A DNA stretch of 64,000 nucleotides from Roseiarcus sp963721905 (GTDB lineage: Bacteria > Pseudomonadota > Alphaproteobacteria > Rhizobiales > Beijerinckiaceae), in contig CAVRMF010000005.1 of NCBI GenBank assembly GCA_963721905.1, positions 1-64,000 on the forward strand. Reading direction: 5' to 3'. Positions within the stretch are counted from its first letter, which is position 1. Every line of letters begins with the position of its first letter. A program made the position numbers and the translations under genes. A model generated the notes under the pieces. The model did no database searches and was not told the origin of the DNA. It was given only the letters and a program-made list of their open reading frames with translations. Positions 29,368-39,307 of the stretch are shown piece by piece.

Positions 29368-30514
29368 ATGGGGCTCACCAGACGGTCCATAAACCTGGGA
29401 CTCGCCGCGAGTTCTCGCGACGCCCGCGTTTTCCCGCGTCGCCCGCGCTGCGGATGAAACGATCAAGATTGGCATGGTGTTGCCCGTCACCGGCCCGGCC
29501 GCCGACAGCGGCAAATATGCTCTGACCGGCGCCAAAATCGCGCTCGATCGCGTCAACAAGTCGGGGGGCGTGCTGGGAAAACAGGTTGAACTCGTCACAG
29601 AGGACGACCAGACGACCAATCCGGGCGCGGTGCTCGCCTTCTCCAAGCTCGCCGCTGAGCCCGACATCGTCGCCTTCCTCGGCTCAATCCGGTCGACGCA
29701 GAACCACGCGATGGCCCCAGATATTCTGAAGACTGGCAAGCCGGTCTGCTTTGGCGGCACCGATCCCGCGCTAACGAAGATGGACAATCCCTGGCTGATC
29801 CGCTTCCGGCCGAATGATTCCTACTCGGGCCGGGTCATCGCTTCCTACGGCGTGGAGACGCTGGGAAAGAAGAACTGGGCGATCGTCCATTCGACCGACG
29901 CTTTCGGCATGGGAGGCCTGAAGGCCTTGTCGGCCTCGCTCGACAAGCTCGGCGCAAAGGTCGCAGTCGACCAGGGCTATCCCAACCAGAGCCAGGATTT
30001 CACCCCGGTCGTGCTCGCGGTCAAATCGTCGGGCGCCGACATTATCGGCTCCTATTTCACCTTCTCCAACGATCAGGCGATCTTCGCGCGACAGTTGCGG
30101 CAGCTCGGCGTGACGCTCCCCTGGGTCGGATCGCCCACGACCGTCACCGCCGAGGCGGTGAAACTCGCAGGCCCCGCGCTCTGGGGCACGTACGGCATCG
30201 CCGATTACGCCGTCGATTCGAGTCCAGAGGCGAAGGAATTCGCCAAGCTCTATAGCGCCGTCTCGAACGCGCCGCCCGACCTTTTCAGCGCCTGGACCTA
30301 CGACGCGATCGGCGTGCTCTCAGCCGCAATCAACAAGGCGGGCTCGACCGACCCCGGCAAGATCCGCGCCGCCATTCTCTCCACCAAGGGCTACAGGGGC
30401 GCGGAGGGCGAATACAATTTCGACGAGTTCGGCGACGGCCTGCATGGTTACAACATCGTGCGCAACGAGAAGGGAATCATCGTGTTCGACAAGCACATCG
30501 AATTCACGGATTGA
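29368..30514 (+). CDS. Liv-type (Leu/Ile/Val-family) substrate-binding protein, frameshift in signal peptide
   Basis: The natural start appears to be ATG 29368, after gcgggagga, with a twin-arginine-like leader (MGLTRRSINLGLAAS). Near 29415 the frame slips by one base, and the mature protein continues in the other frame: LATPAFSRVARAADETIKIG then MVLPVTGPAADSGKYALTGA. Without correction, translation could start only at ATG 29474 and would lack the export signal. The rest, to 30514, is an intact periplasmic-binding type 1 domain. It is either a real defect that would disable the importer or a single-base sequencing error. Confidence 0.75.
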
Positions 30515-30635
30515 TCGGCGCCCCTGCGTGTCGCGCCCTTCCCGACGCCGTCCATCAGCGCGCGCTCGCGAGGCCGCGCGCCATGCGGCGGCGTGAGACA
30601 GGCTGATGCGAGAGACAATCTGAAGGCGCCGCCGC

Positions 30636-31511
30636 ATGGGTTTCTTTCTGCAATTGCTCTTCACGGGAATTGGAATCGGCGCCGTCTACGCCCTCGTCGC
30701 GCTGGGCTTCGTTCTGATTTTTCGCGCCACCAGCGTCGTTAATTTCGCGCAGGGCGAGTTCTCAATGGTCGCAGCCTTTCTGATGGTCGTGTTCGCGGTC
30801 GATTTGGGCTGGCCCTATTGGCTCGCGTTTCTGATTTCGATCGCGGGAATGGCGCTGCTCGGTGCGGTCTTCAATCTCCTCGTCTATTATCCGCTGCGCA
30901 ACCGAACCTATCTGCCGGTGCTGATCTCCACGATCGGCGCCTCGATCTTTCTCTCCAACAGCGTTCTTGCGCTCTATGGACCTCAGCCGCAGGTTCTGCC
31001 CGGCTGGCTTGATACGCCGGGGTTTCAGCTCGGGCCGGTCTATTTCGACAGCCAGTATCTCATCATCATCGGCGTCACGCTCGCGCTCGTCGCGTTCCAA
31101 TACTGGCTGTTCGAGCGCACGCTCATCGGCAAGAAACTCCAGGCCACCAGCCAGGACAAGGAAATGGCGACGCTGCTTGGCATTCCCGTCGCAACGATGA
31201 TCATGATCACCTTCGTCTACAGCGCCGTGCTCGGCGGAATCGCCGGCATCCTGGTGGCGCCGGTGCTATTCGTCTCGATCCAGATGGGCTCGACGATCGC
31301 GCTCAAAGCCTTTGCCGCAACGATCATCGGCGGCTTTGGCGACGTCGCGGGGGCGATCCTCGGCGGCTTCGCGATTGGCGTCATCGAGACCTTCGGCGCG
31401 GCCTATATCTCCGTGCCGTTCAAGGACGCCTTCGCCTTCCTCGTGCTCATTCTCTTCCTCATCGTCCGCCCGCAAGGCATCTTCGGCGAAAGGGTGGCGG
31501 AAAAGGCGTGA
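30636..31511 (+). CDS. livH: Branched-chain amino-acid-type ABC permease LivH
   Basis: 291 residues, about eight membrane helices. It has LivH features: GIGAVYALVALGFVLIFRAT, SVVNFAQGEFSMVAAFLMVV and the C-terminal LFLIVRPQGIFGERV. It pairs with the LivM half of the next protein. The next gene starts inside its last codons (GTGA overlap). Confidence 0.92.
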   Translation: MGFFLQLLFTGIGIGAVYALVALGFVLIFRATSVVNFAQGEFSMVAAFLMVVFAVDLGWPYWLAFLISIAGMALLGAVFNLLVYYPLRNRTYLPVLISTIGASIFLSNSVLALYGPQPQVLPGWLDTPGFQLGPVYFDSQYLIIIGVTLALVAFQYWLFERTLIGKKLQATSQDKEMATLLGIPVATMIMITFVYSAVLGGIAGILVAPVLFVSIQMGSTIALKAFAATIIGGFGDVAGAILGGFAIGVIETFGAAYISVPFKDAFAFLVLILFLIVRPQGIFGERVAEKA

Positions 31512-33241
31512 CCAGGATGCGCCGCGCCGCGATCGGAAACATCGCCTACGCGTTCATCGCGGTCGCGCTGGTCGCGCTCGCCGCGACCGTCAAGACCGAT
31601 GGCTACGTCGCCAACATTCTCATGCAGGCGGCGACCTATGCGATCGCGGTGTTCGGCCTCTCGATCGTTCTGGGGCTGTGCGGTCAGATCAATCTCGCGC
31701 AGGCCGCGTTCTTCGCGCTCGGCGCCTATAGTGTCGCCCTCGGGACGGTCGATTACCATCTCCCCTTTTGGCTCTGCCTTCTCGGAGGCATGGCGCTCGC
31801 ACTCGCGGCGGGCGCGGGGCTCGGCCTCTCGACGTTGCGCCTGGGTGGTCATTACCTAGCCATGGTCACGATCTCCTTCCAGCAGATCCTGACCGTCGTC
31901 CTAATCAACGCGATCGGCGTTACCCATGGGCCAGATGGCGTCAGCTCGATCGGACGGCCAGCCGGTCTTACCTCGGGTCAGGCCTATCTCGCGCTCGCTG
32001 TCGCCGCGCTCGCGATCTCCGGCTATCTCGTCTGGCGCCTTGCCGACACGCGTCTCGGGCGCGCGATGCGCGCGGTGCGCGACAACGAACTCGCCGCCAG
32101 CGCGGCCGGGATTGACGTTTTCCGCACCAAGGTGATCGCTTTCGCACTCGGCTCTTTGTTGGGCGGGCTTGGCGGTGGACTTTTCGCCGGCGGATTTTCC
32201 TACATAAGCCCTGATCAGTTCGCCTTCTCCAATTCCATCGTCCTCCTGACGATGGCGCTCCTCGGCGGCGTCTCCTCGCCGATCGGCGCGACGATCGGCA
32301 CGGGATTGCTCATCCTCATTCCCGAATGGTTGCGTTTTCTCAAAAGCGTCCCGGGCCTCTACCTCGCGATCTACGGCGTCGCGGTCATTCTCATCGTCGT
32401 CTTCATGCCCGAGGGCATCTGGGGATTCGTCGGCAGGTTGTTCCGAAGCCCCAAGCGCGCCCCGTCGAAGTCCGCTGAACCGCTCACCTTGTGTCCCGCC
32501 AATTCCGGCGCGCCCGTCCCGCTGGAGGTCAGGGGCCTCGCCAAGAACTTCGGCGGACTGAAGGCAGTCGACGGAGTCAGTTTTCGGGTGCGGCGCGGCG
32601 GCGTGCATGCCCTGATCGGTCCAAATGGCAGCGGCAAGACGACGACGCTCAATGTGGTGACCGGGCTCTACCGCGCGACGGCGGGCGAAATTCTCGTCGA
32701 CGGCGTCGACGTGACCGCACTGCCCGCGCACAAACGCACCATAGCTGGCCTCGCGCGCACGTTCCAGAACATTCGGCTGTTCCGCTCGATGACTGCGCTC
32801 GAAAATGTCGTAATCGGCGCCGAGCGCGACGGCAATGCGCTCGTCGAAGGCGGACACGACACGCTGCGCCGCCGCGCCCGCGCCGCGCTCGAGTTCGTAG
32901 GGTTAGGGAGCCGCGCCGACGAGACAATTCCGAACTTCAGCTACGGCCATCAACGTCTTATCGAAATCGCCCGCGCATTGGCCGCCAATCCGACGGTGCT
33001 GTTGCTGGACGAGCCCGCCGCGGGCCTCAACTTGAGCGAGAAGAAGGCGCTGCACGATCTACTCGACTCCATCGCCGCCCAGGGTCTCACCATTCTGATC
33101 ATCGATCATGACATGACTTTGATCTCAGGGGTCGCGCGGCACCTGACAGTGCTCAATTTTGGTCGTCGGATCGCCGATGGCGAAACGGCCGAGGTGCTCC
33201 GGCAGCCAGACGTCGTCGCCGCCTATCTCGGAGTCGCGTGA
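31508..33241 (+). CDS. LivM-LivG fusion: ABC permease plus ATP-binding domain
   Basis: 577 residues from GTG 31508. Residues 1-about 315 are a LivM permease (GLSIVLGLCGQINLAQAAFF; VRDNELAASAAGIDVFRTKV). Residues about 335-577 are a LivG ATPase (Walker A GPNGSGKTT, NFSYGHQRLIEIARAL as the signature region, Walker B VLLLDEPAAGLN, and the conserved IIDHDM). Such fusions are common in alphaproteobacterial Liv systems. The signature is FSYGHQR in place of LSGGQQ, as usual for LivG-like proteins. Confidence 0.92.
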   Translation: MTRMRRAAIGNIAYAFIAVALVALAATVKTDGYVANILMQAATYAIAVFGLSIVLGLCGQINLAQAAFFALGAYSVALGTVDYHLPFWLCLLGGMALALAAGAGLGLSTLRLGGHYLAMVTISFQQILTVVLINAIGVTHGPDGVSSIGRPAGLTSGQAYLALAVAALAISGYLVWRLADTRLGRAMRAVRDNELAASAAGIDVFRTKVIAFALGSLLGGLGGGLFAGGFSYISPDQFAFSNSIVLLTMALLGGVSSPIGATIGTGLLILIPEWLRFLKSVPGLYLAIYGVAVILIVVFMPEGIWGFVGRLFRSPKRAPSKSAEPLTLCPANSGAPVPLEVRGLAKNFGGLKAVDGVSFRVRRGGVHALIGPNGSGKTTTLNVVTGLYRATAGEILVDGVDVTALPAHKRTIAGLARTFQNIRLFRSMTALENVVIGAERDGNALVEGGHDTLRRRARAALEFVGLGSRADETIPNFSYGHQRLIEIARALAANPTVLLLDEPAAGLNLSEKKALHDLLDSIAAQGLTILIIDHDMTLISGVARHLTVLNFGRRIADGETAEVLRQPDVVAAYLGVA

Positions 33242-33975
33242 TGGCGCTGCTCGAAGTCAAAGACCTCAGCGTTCGTTTCGGCGAGATCGAGGCCTTGCGC
33301 GGCGTCTCGTTCACAATCGAAGAGGGCGCCGTCGTCACGCTGCTCGGCTCAAACGGCGCGGGCAAGTCGACCACCCTTCGCACGATCTCTGGCCTTGTCG
33401 CGCCACGCACCGGCTCGATCCAGTTCGACGGCAGGGCGATCGCGGGCCTGAACCCTCGCACGATCGTCAAGCTCGGCGTTGCGCACGTACCCGAGGGGCG
33501 GCGCGTCTTTCCCGGCCTCACCGTGCGCGAGAACATTATGCTCGGCGCGTCGAACGGGAACGCATCGAGCGCGGTGATTCGGCGTGAGGCGGACGCGATG
33601 TTCGATGTCTTTCCCGATATCAGGCATTTCGCGGATGCCCTCGGCTGGACGCTCTCGGGCGGCCAGCAGCAGATGGTCGCGGTCGCCCGCGGCCTGATGG
33701 CCAGGCCCCGCCTATTGCTGCTAGACGAGCCTTCACTTGGGCTTGCGCCCGTCATCGTGCAGGCGGTATTCCAGATCATCGCGGAAATCCATAAGCGTGG
33801 AACGACAGTGCTACTGGTCGAGCAGAACGCGCACATGGCTTTGAGGGTCGCGAACTGGGGCTATGTGCTTGAAAGCGGCGGGCTCGCGCTTGGCGGCGAT
33901 CCCGAAACGCTGTGGAGCGACGAACGCATCCGTGACGCCTATCTCGGCGGCGGACAGGCCAAGGCGACCAGATGA
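33241..33975 (+). CDS. livF: ABC transporter ATP-binding protein LivF
   Basis: 244 residues. Walker A GSNGAGKST, signature TLSGGQQQMVAVAR, Walker B LLLLDEPSLGLAP, H-loop region LLVEQNAHMA. ATG 33241 overlaps the preceding stop (TGATG). It is the second ATPase of the importer and is followed by a dehydrogenase gene overlapping by 4 bp. Confidence 0.92.
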   Translation: MALLEVKDLSVRFGEIEALRGVSFTIEEGAVVTLLGSNGAGKSTTLRTISGLVAPRTGSIQFDGRAIAGLNPRTIVKLGVAHVPEGRRVFPGLTVRENIMLGASNGNASSAVIRREADAMFDVFPDIRHFADALGWTLSGGQQQMVAVARGLMARPRLLLLDEPSLGLAPVIVQAVFQIIAEIHKRGTTVLLVEQNAHMALRVANWGYVLESGGLALGGDPETLWSDERIRDAYLGGGQAKATR

Positions 33976-35096
33976 CGGTCTATATTCGAGCCGATGCGCT
34001 CGCAGACTTTTGCGCCGAGGTTTTCGAACATGTCGGCTGCGGCCCGGAGGAAGCGCGCCGCGTCGCCGCCTCGCTCGTCGACGCAAATCTGACGGGCCAC
34101 GACAGTCACGGCGTGATCCGCATGCCGCGGTATCTCGATTGGGTTCGATCGGGCGATATCGTCCCCGGTCGGACGATCGAGCGTCTCGTCGATACGCCCG
34201 TCATCGCCGTCGTCGACGGCCGATCGGGCTTCGGCCAGACGGTCGCGCCACAGGCCGTCGACCTTGGGGTCGAGAAGGCGAGGACGATGGGCCTCGCGGC
34301 GATCTCGCTCCGGAACGCCGGCCACGTCGGCCGCGTCGGGGAATGGGCGGAGCGCGCGGCAGCTGCGGGCCTGATCTCGATCCATTTCGTTAACGCCCGG
34401 GGCTCGCTGCTCGTCGCCCCGTTCGGCGGCCTCGAGCGCCGGCTGTCGACCGCGCCCTTCTGCGTCGGCGTTCCGCGCGAAAACGCGCCGCCGGTCGTGC
34501 TCGACTTCGCGACCTCGCTGGTCGCGGAAGGCAAGGTCAATGTCGCGAGCCGGGGCGGCAAGCCGCTGCCGCCGGATGCGCTGATCGGCCCCGACGGCAT
34601 GCGCTCCGGCGATCCCACGCTTCTATACGGCCCGCTGACGCTGGAAGGCCCGCGCAACGCCGCGCTCGGCGCTGGCGCGATCCGGGCCTTTGGCGAGCAT
34701 AAGGGCTCGGGCCTCGCGCTGCTCTGCGAATTGCTCGGCGGCTCGCTCACCGGCAATGGCGCGACCGGGCCGGGACGCAAATTCGCCAACGGTATGTTCT
34801 CGCTCTACGTCGACCCCAAACAGGTCGAGCCCACGCATGTCTTCGACGTCGATATGACGCGCTTTCTCGACTGGTTCCGACAAGCGAGGACGCTTCCGGG
34901 CGAGGCGATCCTGACGCCGGGCGAGTCGGAGCGCATCGAGCGCGCGCGGCGGGGCGAGCACGGCGTGCCGCTGCCGAGCGAGGCCTGGGCGTCGATCGTT
35001 GCGGCGGCCCGCAGCGTCGGGGTAATAGGGGGCGCTCCCTCTGAGCTAACCGCGAAGCCCGTTCGCGTTCGACCGACTCGCCCCTCAGCTTCATAG
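33972..35096 (+). CDS. Ldh2-family NAD(P)-dependent 2-hydroxyacid dehydrogenase
   Basis: 374 residues of the malate/L-lactate/ureidoglycolate dehydrogenase family, which oxidise 2-hydroxyacids with NAD(P). Diagnostic segments are NLTGHDSHGVIRMPRYLDWV (catalytic His region at about residues 42-48), ISLRNAGHVGRVGEWAERAA and FGEHKGSGLALLCELLGGSL. ATG overlaps livF by 4 bp, so it is translated with the importer and may act on the imported compound. The C-terminal tail (about 20 basic/proline residues) is longer than usual. Confidence 0.85.
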   Translation: MTVYIRADALADFCAEVFEHVGCGPEEARRVAASLVDANLTGHDSHGVIRMPRYLDWVRSGDIVPGRTIERLVDTPVIAVVDGRSGFGQTVAPQAVDLGVEKARTMGLAAISLRNAGHVGRVGEWAERAAAAGLISIHFVNARGSLLVAPFGGLERRLSTAPFCVGVPRENAPPVVLDFATSLVAEGKVNVASRGGKPLPPDALIGPDGMRSGDPTLLYGPLTLEGPRNAALGAGAIRAFGEHKGSGLALLCELLGGSLTGNGATGPGRKFANGMFSLYVDPKQVEPTHVFDVDMTRFLDWFRQARTLPGEAILTPGESERIERARRGEHGVPLPSEAWASIVAAARSVGVIGGAPSELTAKPVRVRPTRPSAS

Positions 35097-35261
35097 TGGG
35101 AGGATTTGCGCCCGACGATCCCGCTCGTTCGGAATCTCGCTTCAAAATGATTCGGTTCCCTCCAACTCGACGAGATTGGACGCCGCGCTTTGGTTGACAG
35201 GTTGCCCGCGAGGATGTGACGCTTTGTCATCCGGCGCAGAACCGGACCAAGGGGAGGATCG

Positions 35262-36854
35262 ATGGAAACGTATGACTACGTCGTTGTCGGCGGGGGGTCC
35301 GCCGGCTGCACGGTCGCCAGCCGGATGGCCCAGGCTGGCAGGAGTGTGTTGCTGATCGAGGCCGGGCCTGACGACGCCAACCCTTTCGTGCGTATGCCGG
35401 GCGGCTTCGTCAAGCTGTTCAGCACCGAGCGTGTGCAATTCTATCTCGCCGAGCCTCAGGCCGCCGCCGGCGGGCGGGTCGTGGCCGTGCCGCAGGGCCG
35501 TACGCTCGGCGGCGGCTCCTCGGTCAACGCAATGATCTATGTCCGGGGCGGCTCGGCGGACTATGACGAGTGGCGCGATATGGGCTGCGCGGGGTGGAGC
35601 TGGAGCGAAGTGCTGCCCGTGTTCAAGCGCGCTGAGGCCAACCAGCGCCTGGCGGGCCCGTACCACGGAACCGACGGGCCGCTCGCGGTTTCGGACCTGC
35701 GCTTCCGCCACTCGCTTAGTCTCGCCGCGCTGCGCGCGGCGCAGGAAGCCGGATACCCCTACAACGACGACTTCAACGGCCCGGTGCAGCAGGGCGTCGG
35801 CTTTTACCAGGTGACGATCTCGGCCGACGGCGAACGCTCCTCCGCTGCGACCGCTTACCTTCGTCCGGCAATGGGCAGCAGCCACCTGAAAGTGATCACT
35901 GACGCCTACGTGGGGTCGATCGTCACAGAGAATGGCGCAGCGGTGGGCGTGAAGTTCGCCGACAAGACCGGCGCGCAAGGTGAGGCCCGCGCCAGGGAGG
36001 AGGTGATCCTGGCTGCCGGAACCCTCGCAACACCAAAGCTGCTCCAGCTTTCAGGTGTTGGCCCTGGCGATCATCTGAGCGCGCTCGGCATTCCTGTATT
36101 GCGCGATTCGCCGGAAGTCGGCGCCAATTTCCAGGACCATCTCGATGTGCCCTTCTATGTGCGCATCGACAGGCCAATCAGCCTGCTGGGCGAGGACAAG
36201 GGCATAAAGGCGCTTCGCCACCTGACGCAGTACCGGCTGTTCCGCACCGGCCTATTGATGTCGAATGTCGTCGATTCGGGCGGGTTTATCGACACTACCG
36301 GCGCTGGGCGCTCCGACGTCCAGATCCATTTCATCCCACAGCTCCTGGGCGACCCGCCGCGTGAGGGTCCGCCCGGCCATGGGCTCTCGATCAATCCGGC
36401 GATCCTCGACCCCAAGTCGCGCGGGACGGTTCGCCTGCGCTCGACCCGTCCCCAGGATCCGATTCTGTTCGACCCGAAATTCCTCGCTGCACCAGAGGAC
36501 GTCTCCGCCTTCGTGCGTGGCATCAAGGTGGCGCGCAAGATCAGTGGGCAGCCGGCGATGAAGAAGCTGGGGGGTGTAGAGGTTTCCCCACTCGGAGAGC
36601 CCCTAATGCAGACTGACGAACAGATGGGCGAGCACGCGCGTAAATACGCCAAGAGCATTTATCACCCGGTCGGCACCTGCCGCATGGGCAGCGACGATCG
36701 TGCAGTGGTCGATCCAACTTTGCGGGTGCGCGGCGTGCCGCGGTTGCGTGTGTGCGACGCCTCAGTGATGCCCAAGATCCCACGCGGCAACACCAATGCG
36801 CCGACGATCATGATCGCCGAACGCTGCGCCGACTTCCTCCTCAACGCTCGCTAG
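35262..36854 (+). CDS. GMC-family FAD oxidoreductase (choline/alcohol dehydrogenase-like)
   Basis: 530 residues. FAD-binding YDYVVVGGGSAGCTVASRMA at the N-terminus, the GMC signature QGRTLGGGSSVNAMIYVRG (about 76-94), GTLATPKLLQLSGVGP, and the C-terminal HPVGTCRMG with catalytic His468 and NTNAP near 510-514. It oxidises an alcohol to an aldehyde or ketone. The ribosome site aggggagg precedes ATG 35262. Its stop is 2 bp from the stop of the convergent livF. Confidence 0.92.
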   Translation: METYDYVVVGGGSAGCTVASRMAQAGRSVLLIEAGPDDANPFVRMPGGFVKLFSTERVQFYLAEPQAAAGGRVVAVPQGRTLGGGSSVNAMIYVRGGSADYDEWRDMGCAGWSWSEVLPVFKRAEANQRLAGPYHGTDGPLAVSDLRFRHSLSLAALRAAQEAGYPYNDDFNGPVQQGVGFYQVTISADGERSSAATAYLRPAMGSSHLKVITDAYVGSIVTENGAAVGVKFADKTGAQGEARAREEVILAAGTLATPKLLQLSGVGPGDHLSALGIPVLRDSPEVGANFQDHLDVPFYVRIDRPISLLGEDKGIKALRHLTQYRLFRTGLLMSNVVDSGGFIDTTGAGRSDVQIHFIPQLLGDPPREGPPGHGLSINPAILDPKSRGTVRLRSTRPQDPILFDPKFLAAPEDVSAFVRGIKVARKISGQPAMKKLGGVEVSPLGEPLMQTDEQMGEHARKYAKSIYHPVGTCRMGSDDRAVVDPTLRVRGVPRLRVCDASVMPKIPRGNTNAPTIMIAERCADFLLNAR

Positions 36855-36856
36855 GG

Positions 36857-37555
36857 TCAGACCACCAGGAGGTCGAGGAAGCTCGGATCGTTGCCCAGCG
36901 TCGCCGAGGAGCCGGCCGCGACGACCTGGCCGCGCTCCATCACCATCACCCGGTCACAGATGCGCATAGCTAGCTCCGGATTCTGATCGACCAAGATGAG
37001 AGCCAGCCCTTTCGCGCGGGTCACAGTTCTGAGCGCTTCGGCAAGGCTTTGCACGATTGAGGGCTGCAGTCCCTGCGAGAGCTCGTCGACGATGAGAAGG
37101 CGTGGGCCGGTCGCGAGCGCGCGGGCCAGCGCAAGCTGCTGCTGCTGCCCGCCCGAGAGCGAGCCGGCCGGCTGGTCGAGCCGCGTTTTCATGTCCGGAA
37201 ACAGGGCGAAGATGTCGACCTCGGCCCTGGCGTAGGCCGCGGCGCGAGCGAGCCGGATGTTCTCGCCGATGGTGAGGCGGGGAAAGACGCCGCGATCGTC
37301 GGGAACGAAAGTGACGCCAGCGCGCGCCAGCGCGCGCGGATCACGCGGCGCGATCGGTTGTCCGGTCACCCGGATCTCGCCGCCGAACCGGTCCGCCAAT
37401 CCCATCAGGGTTCGCAAGAGAGTGGTCTTGCCCACGCCGTTGCGTCCGAGCACTGCCAGCGTCTCACCGGAGTCGAGCTCCAGCGACACGTCTTTAACAA
37501 TGCGGATCGCGCGATAGCCGCCGACAATCGAGCGCGCCTCGAACAGCATGGTCAA
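36857..37555 (-). CDS. livF: ABC transporter ATP-binding protein LivF, second cluster
   Basis: 232 residues. Walker A GRNGVGKTT, signature SLSGGQQQQLALARAL, Walker B LLIVDELSQGLQP (Leu in place of the usual Pro after DE), H-loop region LILVDQNPELA. It is the last gene of a minus-strand Liv operon and overlaps the fusion gene by 4 bp. Confidence 0.92.
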   Translation of the reverse strand: MTMLFEARSIVGGYRAIRIVKDVSLELDSGETLAVLGRNGVGKTTLLRTLMGLADRFGGEIRVTGQPIAPRDPRALARAGVTFVPDDRGVFPRLTIGENIRLARAAAYARAEVDIFALFPDMKTRLDQPAGSLSGGQQQQLALARALATGPRLLIVDELSQGLQPSIVQSLAEALRTVTRAKGLALILVDQNPELAMRICDRVMVMERGQVVAAGSSATLGNDPSFLDLLVV

Positions 37556-39294
37556 GCGAGCCCGAGATAGGCGCGACGGACCTGAGCGTTGGCCGAGACC
37601 TCGTCCATCGAGCCCTCGCTGATCACCCTGCCATGGTGCAGGCAGACCACGCGGTCGGCGAGGTCGCGCACAATCTCCATATCGTGTTCGACGCAGAGGA
37701 TGGCGCAGCCAACCTGGTCGCGCAAGCTTCGCAGGGTCTTGGCGAGCGCGCCGGCCTCGTTTCGCGCCAATCCCGCAGCGGGTTCATCGAGCAGAATGAC
37801 GTCGGGACGTGAGCAGAGGGCCATCGCGGTCTCGAGCGAGCGCCGTCCGGAAAGGGGGAGCAACTCCACCCGGTCGGCGCCATGCTCCTGCTCGAGGCGC
37901 TGGTAGGAGAGCGGCAGCGGCACGACCGCGCCCGCCTCCTGCCGAGCGAGGATCAGGTGCTCGGCCACGGTCAGCCCAGGAAACAGGCTAGGAACCTGGA
38001 AGGTGCGCGCGAGCCCCGCTGCGACCCGTTCGTGCGGCGGCGCGGTCTCCATCCGCATGCCACGTAGCGCGACCGTACCGGTATTGCCGGCGAGAGCGCC
38101 CGTCAGCACGTTGAGCAAGGTGCTCTTTCCCGCTCCATTTGGCCCGATCAGGCAGACGATCTCGCCCGGCCTGACCACGAGATCAACTCCGTCGAGCACG
38201 GTGTTGCCAGCGAAGCGCTTGACGATGCCGCGCGCCTCCAGCACAGCCTCGCCGCCACGCCACGCCGGCCGCTCCGAGGCCGCTTCCCGCGGCGTCGTGG
38301 CGGCGAGTTGCGGTCCCGAGCGAAAGAGCCCGACCACGCCGTTGGGCACGAGCAGCACCGATATGATGAAGAGGACGCCGAGGAGCAGCAAGTAGGAATC
38401 GCCCAGGGTGCTGGCCAGCACGTCTTGCCCGTAGGTCGCTGCGACTGCGCCCAGGAACGGGCCAAGGATGGTGGCGCGGCCGCCGACCGCCACCCACACC
38501 AGCACTTGGGTCGAGAAGACGATTCCGACAGCAGACGGGCTGACGCTGCCCATCCAGGGCGCGGCCAGGCCGCCGGCAACCGCCGAGATCGCGGCGCCGA
38601 TCGTGAAGGCGAGCACGCGCCCGCGATAGACCGGGATGCCGAGATGCTCGGCGCGCTGATCGTTGAGCTGGATCGCGGTAAACCGATTGCCGAGCGGCCG
38701 GTTGAGCACGAAACACCAGAGCGAGCCCACGACCGCGGTCATCGCCACGAAGCATATCCAATAGTATTCCGCCGTCGAATCAGGTGGGGCGACGAAGATG
38801 CCCGAGCTGCCCCCTGTGACCGCCCACCAGCTGCGGGCCACCTTCTCGGCAAGCAGCGTCGTCACAAGGGTCAGAACCGCCATGGTTGAAGGGTTTGTGC
38901 CGCGGCGCAACCCGACCACCGCAATGAACCCGGCAAACACGATGGCAAGCACCACACCGATTGCGCCGCCCAGAATCCCGGAGAGGTTGGCGGCTTCGGC
39001 CACGGCCACCCCATAACAGCCGAAGCCGAAAAACACCGCCTGGCCAATCGAGATCAGTCCGGCCCGTCCCCACGCGACGTCGAGGCCGATAGCGAACAGC
39101 CCATACGTGAGCCCGAGCCCAATAAGCCCGGTCTTGAACTCGTCCAGGACCAGTGGGCACAGCCCAGCGGCGACAAACAGCACGAGTGCAACGGCGCGGC
39201 CGGGAGATATCATCCCTGCCGCGCCCATTTCCCGCGTCAGAGCCCGGGCCCCTGCATTTCCAGCTTGATCCCGAACCCGCTCGCGAGGAGACAC
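37552..39294 (-). CDS. LivM-LivG fusion, second cluster
   Basis: 580 residues from GTG 39294, with gaggaag about 10 bp upstream. The permease half runs to about residue 320 (GLDVAWGRAGLISIGQAVFF). The ATPase half has Walker A GPNGAGKST, LPLSGRRSLETAMALCSRPD (divergent signature) and Walker B VILLDEPAAGLA. It is only distantly similar to the fusion at 31508, so this is an independent system and not a local duplication. Confidence 0.9.
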   Translation of the reverse strand: MSPRERVRDQAGNAGARALTREMGAAGMISPGRAVALVLFVAAGLCPLVLDEFKTGLIGLGLTYGLFAIGLDVAWGRAGLISIGQAVFFGFGCYGVAVAEAANLSGILGGAIGVVLAIVFAGFIAVVGLRRGTNPSTMAVLTLVTTLLAEKVARSWWAVTGGSSGIFVAPPDSTAEYYWICFVAMTAVVGSLWCFVLNRPLGNRFTAIQLNDQRAEHLGIPVYRGRVLAFTIGAAISAVAGGLAAPWMGSVSPSAVGIVFSTQVLVWVAVGGRATILGPFLGAVAATYGQDVLASTLGDSYLLLLGVLFIISVLLVPNGVVGLFRSGPQLAATTPREAASERPAWRGGEAVLEARGIVKRFAGNTVLDGVDLVVRPGEIVCLIGPNGAGKSTLLNVLTGALAGNTGTVALRGMRMETAPPHERVAAGLARTFQVPSLFPGLTVAEHLILARQEAGAVVPLPLSYQRLEQEHGADRVELLPLSGRRSLETAMALCSRPDVILLDEPAAGLARNEAGALAKTLRSLRDQVGCAILCVEHDMEIVRDLADRVVCLHHGRVISEGSMDEVSANAQVRRAYLGLA

Positions 39295-39307
39295 GCTGAG
39301 CGCTTCC

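Noticed and set aside
28844..29392. Open frames on both strands upstream of the Liv operon
   Set aside because: Neither has a ribosome site, a recognisable fold or convincing composition.
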